Part shown: positions 4,935 through 5,798 of the stretch, piece after piece
Layout of the letters: each line of letters starts with the position of its first letter
Position numbering within the stretch: the stretch's first letter is position 1
Source of the DNA: Gemmatimonadota bacterium
Lineage (GTDB): Bacteria; Gemmatimonadota; Gemmatimonadetes; Gemmatimonadales; GWC2-71-9
Assembly: GCA_017889745.1 (NCBI GenBank)
Contig: JAGGAG010000156.1
Span: 1 to 5,798, forward strand
Direction of reading: 5' to 3'
DNA length: 5,798 nucleotides
The notes under the pieces: model-generated
The model's database searches: none
The model's input: the letters and a program-made list of their open reading frames with translations, nothing else
Told to the model about the DNA's origin: nothing
Program-made: the position numbers and the translations under genes

Positions 4935-5798
4935 CTAGAACATCTTGACCGTCACGCCAATCTTCCCCGGATGCGCCCGCAGGTCGTCTACCAGCGAATC
5001 CAGTGACGCCGTAAGCCGCACCATCTGGTCGTAGAGCGCCGAGTCCGTGGCGAACTTCCCCAGCGTCCCCTTGCCTGTTTGCACCAGTGCCAGCACCGAG
5101 TCCAGCCGGGCGCCGGTCGCGGTGAACTGCGACGACATCGCGTTCAGGTTGTCCACCAGCGTGTCCGCCTTGTCGCGGGCCCGCACCACGGCCGGCGCAC
5201 TCAGCGTCGAGTCGAGCCGCGCCAGCGTGCCCCGCATCGCCTGCAGGGTGAGCGCCAGCTCGGCCGACGGGCCGTGCTTCGGGTCATTGAGCGTCGCCAT
5301 GAGCCGCTGCGATGACTGCAGCGCCTTGGTCGCCTCTTCCAGCGTCTTCGTCGCCCGGTCCTGCATCGCCGGGCCCACGAACCCCTGCGCGTTGATCAGC
5401 ACGCTGTCGGCGCGGTCGGAAAGCCCGCCTGCGATCTCCATCAATCCCGGCGGCGAGATGCCCATCACCACCTGGCCCTTGGGCAGCACTGTCGGCGAGT
5501 CACCCGGGATGAACATCAGGGTCACGTCGCCCGCCAGGCCCACCGACATGATCACCGCCTTGGCGTCGATCTTCGGGACAATGGCGTCGTTGTTGAGCGA
5601 GATGGTGACGTGGACCTTGCCCGGCGCCACCAGCACGATGTGCTCCACCTTGCCCGATGGCACGCCCGACACCCGAACCTGCGACGCGGGCTTCAGCTGG
5701 CCGGCGTCGGGGAACTGGATGATCACCTCGTTGTCTCCCGGCCCGATCGACTTGCCCCCGAGCCAGAACATGCCCGCGACGAATACCGCGGCGGCGGC
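4935..5798 (-). CDS. MlaD-like MCE-domain protein, 5' end outside window
   Basis: MlaD-type proteins are inner-membrane-anchored periplasmic substrate-binding subunits of MCE ABC transporters that move phospholipids or other lipids between membranes. The reading frame is still open at the right edge. The visible N-terminal part (AAAAVFVAGMFWLGG) is the end of a transmembrane anchor, so the internal ATG at 5771 is not the real start. Numbering from that Met, the MCE domain spans about 13-90, with EVIIQFPDAGQL, VRVSGVPSGKV (32-42), a VPKIDAKAVI segment and GLAGDVTLMFIPGD closing it. A long helical, probably coiled-coil region (about 115-265) follows, as in MCE proteins that assemble into hexameric rings or tubes. 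The C-terminus is complete, ending GVTVKMF and a TAG stop. An MlaE-like permease and MlaF-like ATPase would be expected upstream, to the right of the window. Confidence 0.9.
   Translation of the reverse strand, partial: AAAAVFVAGMFWLGGKSIGPGDNEVIIQFPDAGQLKPASQVRVSGVPSGKVEHIVLVAPGKVHVTISLNNDAIVPKIDAKAVIMSVGLAGDVTLMFIPGDSPTVLPKGQVVMGISPPGLMEIAGGLSDRADSVLINAQGFVGPAMQDRATKTLEEATKALQSSQRLMATLNDPKHGPSAELALTLQAMRGTLARLDSTLSAPAVVRARDKADTLVDNLNAMSSQFTATGARLDSVLALVQTGKGTLGKFATDSALYDQMVRLTASLDSLVDDLRAHPGKIGVTVKMF

Overview
The window is GC-rich bacterial DNA (judged by eye; GC was not computed). It carries six protein genes and one tRNA gene with normal housekeeping-type spacing, and no transposase, phage gene, CRISPR array or toxin/defence module. 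Several traits would fit a diderm such as Gemmatimonadota or a relative: a lipobox lipoprotein, a signal peptide ending in ARAQ, an outer-membrane-barrel-like protein, an MCE/MlaD-type lipid-transport protein, and short heptamer repeats between genes. The phylum is an inference and is not proven by any single marker.

Layout, left to right: a tRNA-Ala(CGC) gene on the minus strand with a good sigma-70-type promoter (74-187); a small lipoprotein of unknown function (plus, 287-778); a class II CPD photolyase (plus, about 864-2294); a spacer of about 200 bp holding a long hairpin-forming repeat; a DUF2238/YjdF-like membrane protein (minus, 2499-3098) lying downstream of ribonuclease Z (minus, 3170-4102), probably in one transcript; a secreted barrel-like protein (plus, 4118-4786) divergent from ribonuclease Z with only 15 bp between the two start codons; a second copy of the hairpin repeat; and the 3' part of an MlaD-like gene (minus, 4935 to beyond the right edge). 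tRNA-Ala and ribonuclease Z both belong to tRNA supply and maturation. The photolyase repairs UV damage. The lipoprotein, barrel protein and MlaD-like protein are envelope functions. There is no sign that all of these form one pathway.

The most interesting material is non-coding. A roughly 100-bp element occurs twice in the same orientation (2341-2440 and 4813-4911), each time in the gap between convergent genes. The two copies are about 90% identical over 86 ungapped columns. Some of their differences are compensatory and preserve base pairing (for example G2373-C2407 becomes C4845-G4879), which suggests selection on a folded structure. A third, partial 3' arm lies at 2450-2472. Separately, heptamer arrays with a TGANNGG-like unit occur at three places. 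Two lie at gene ends and put stop codons in all three frames; the third lies inside the photolyase gene, in the reverse orientation, within an apparent in-frame insertion of about 24 codons.
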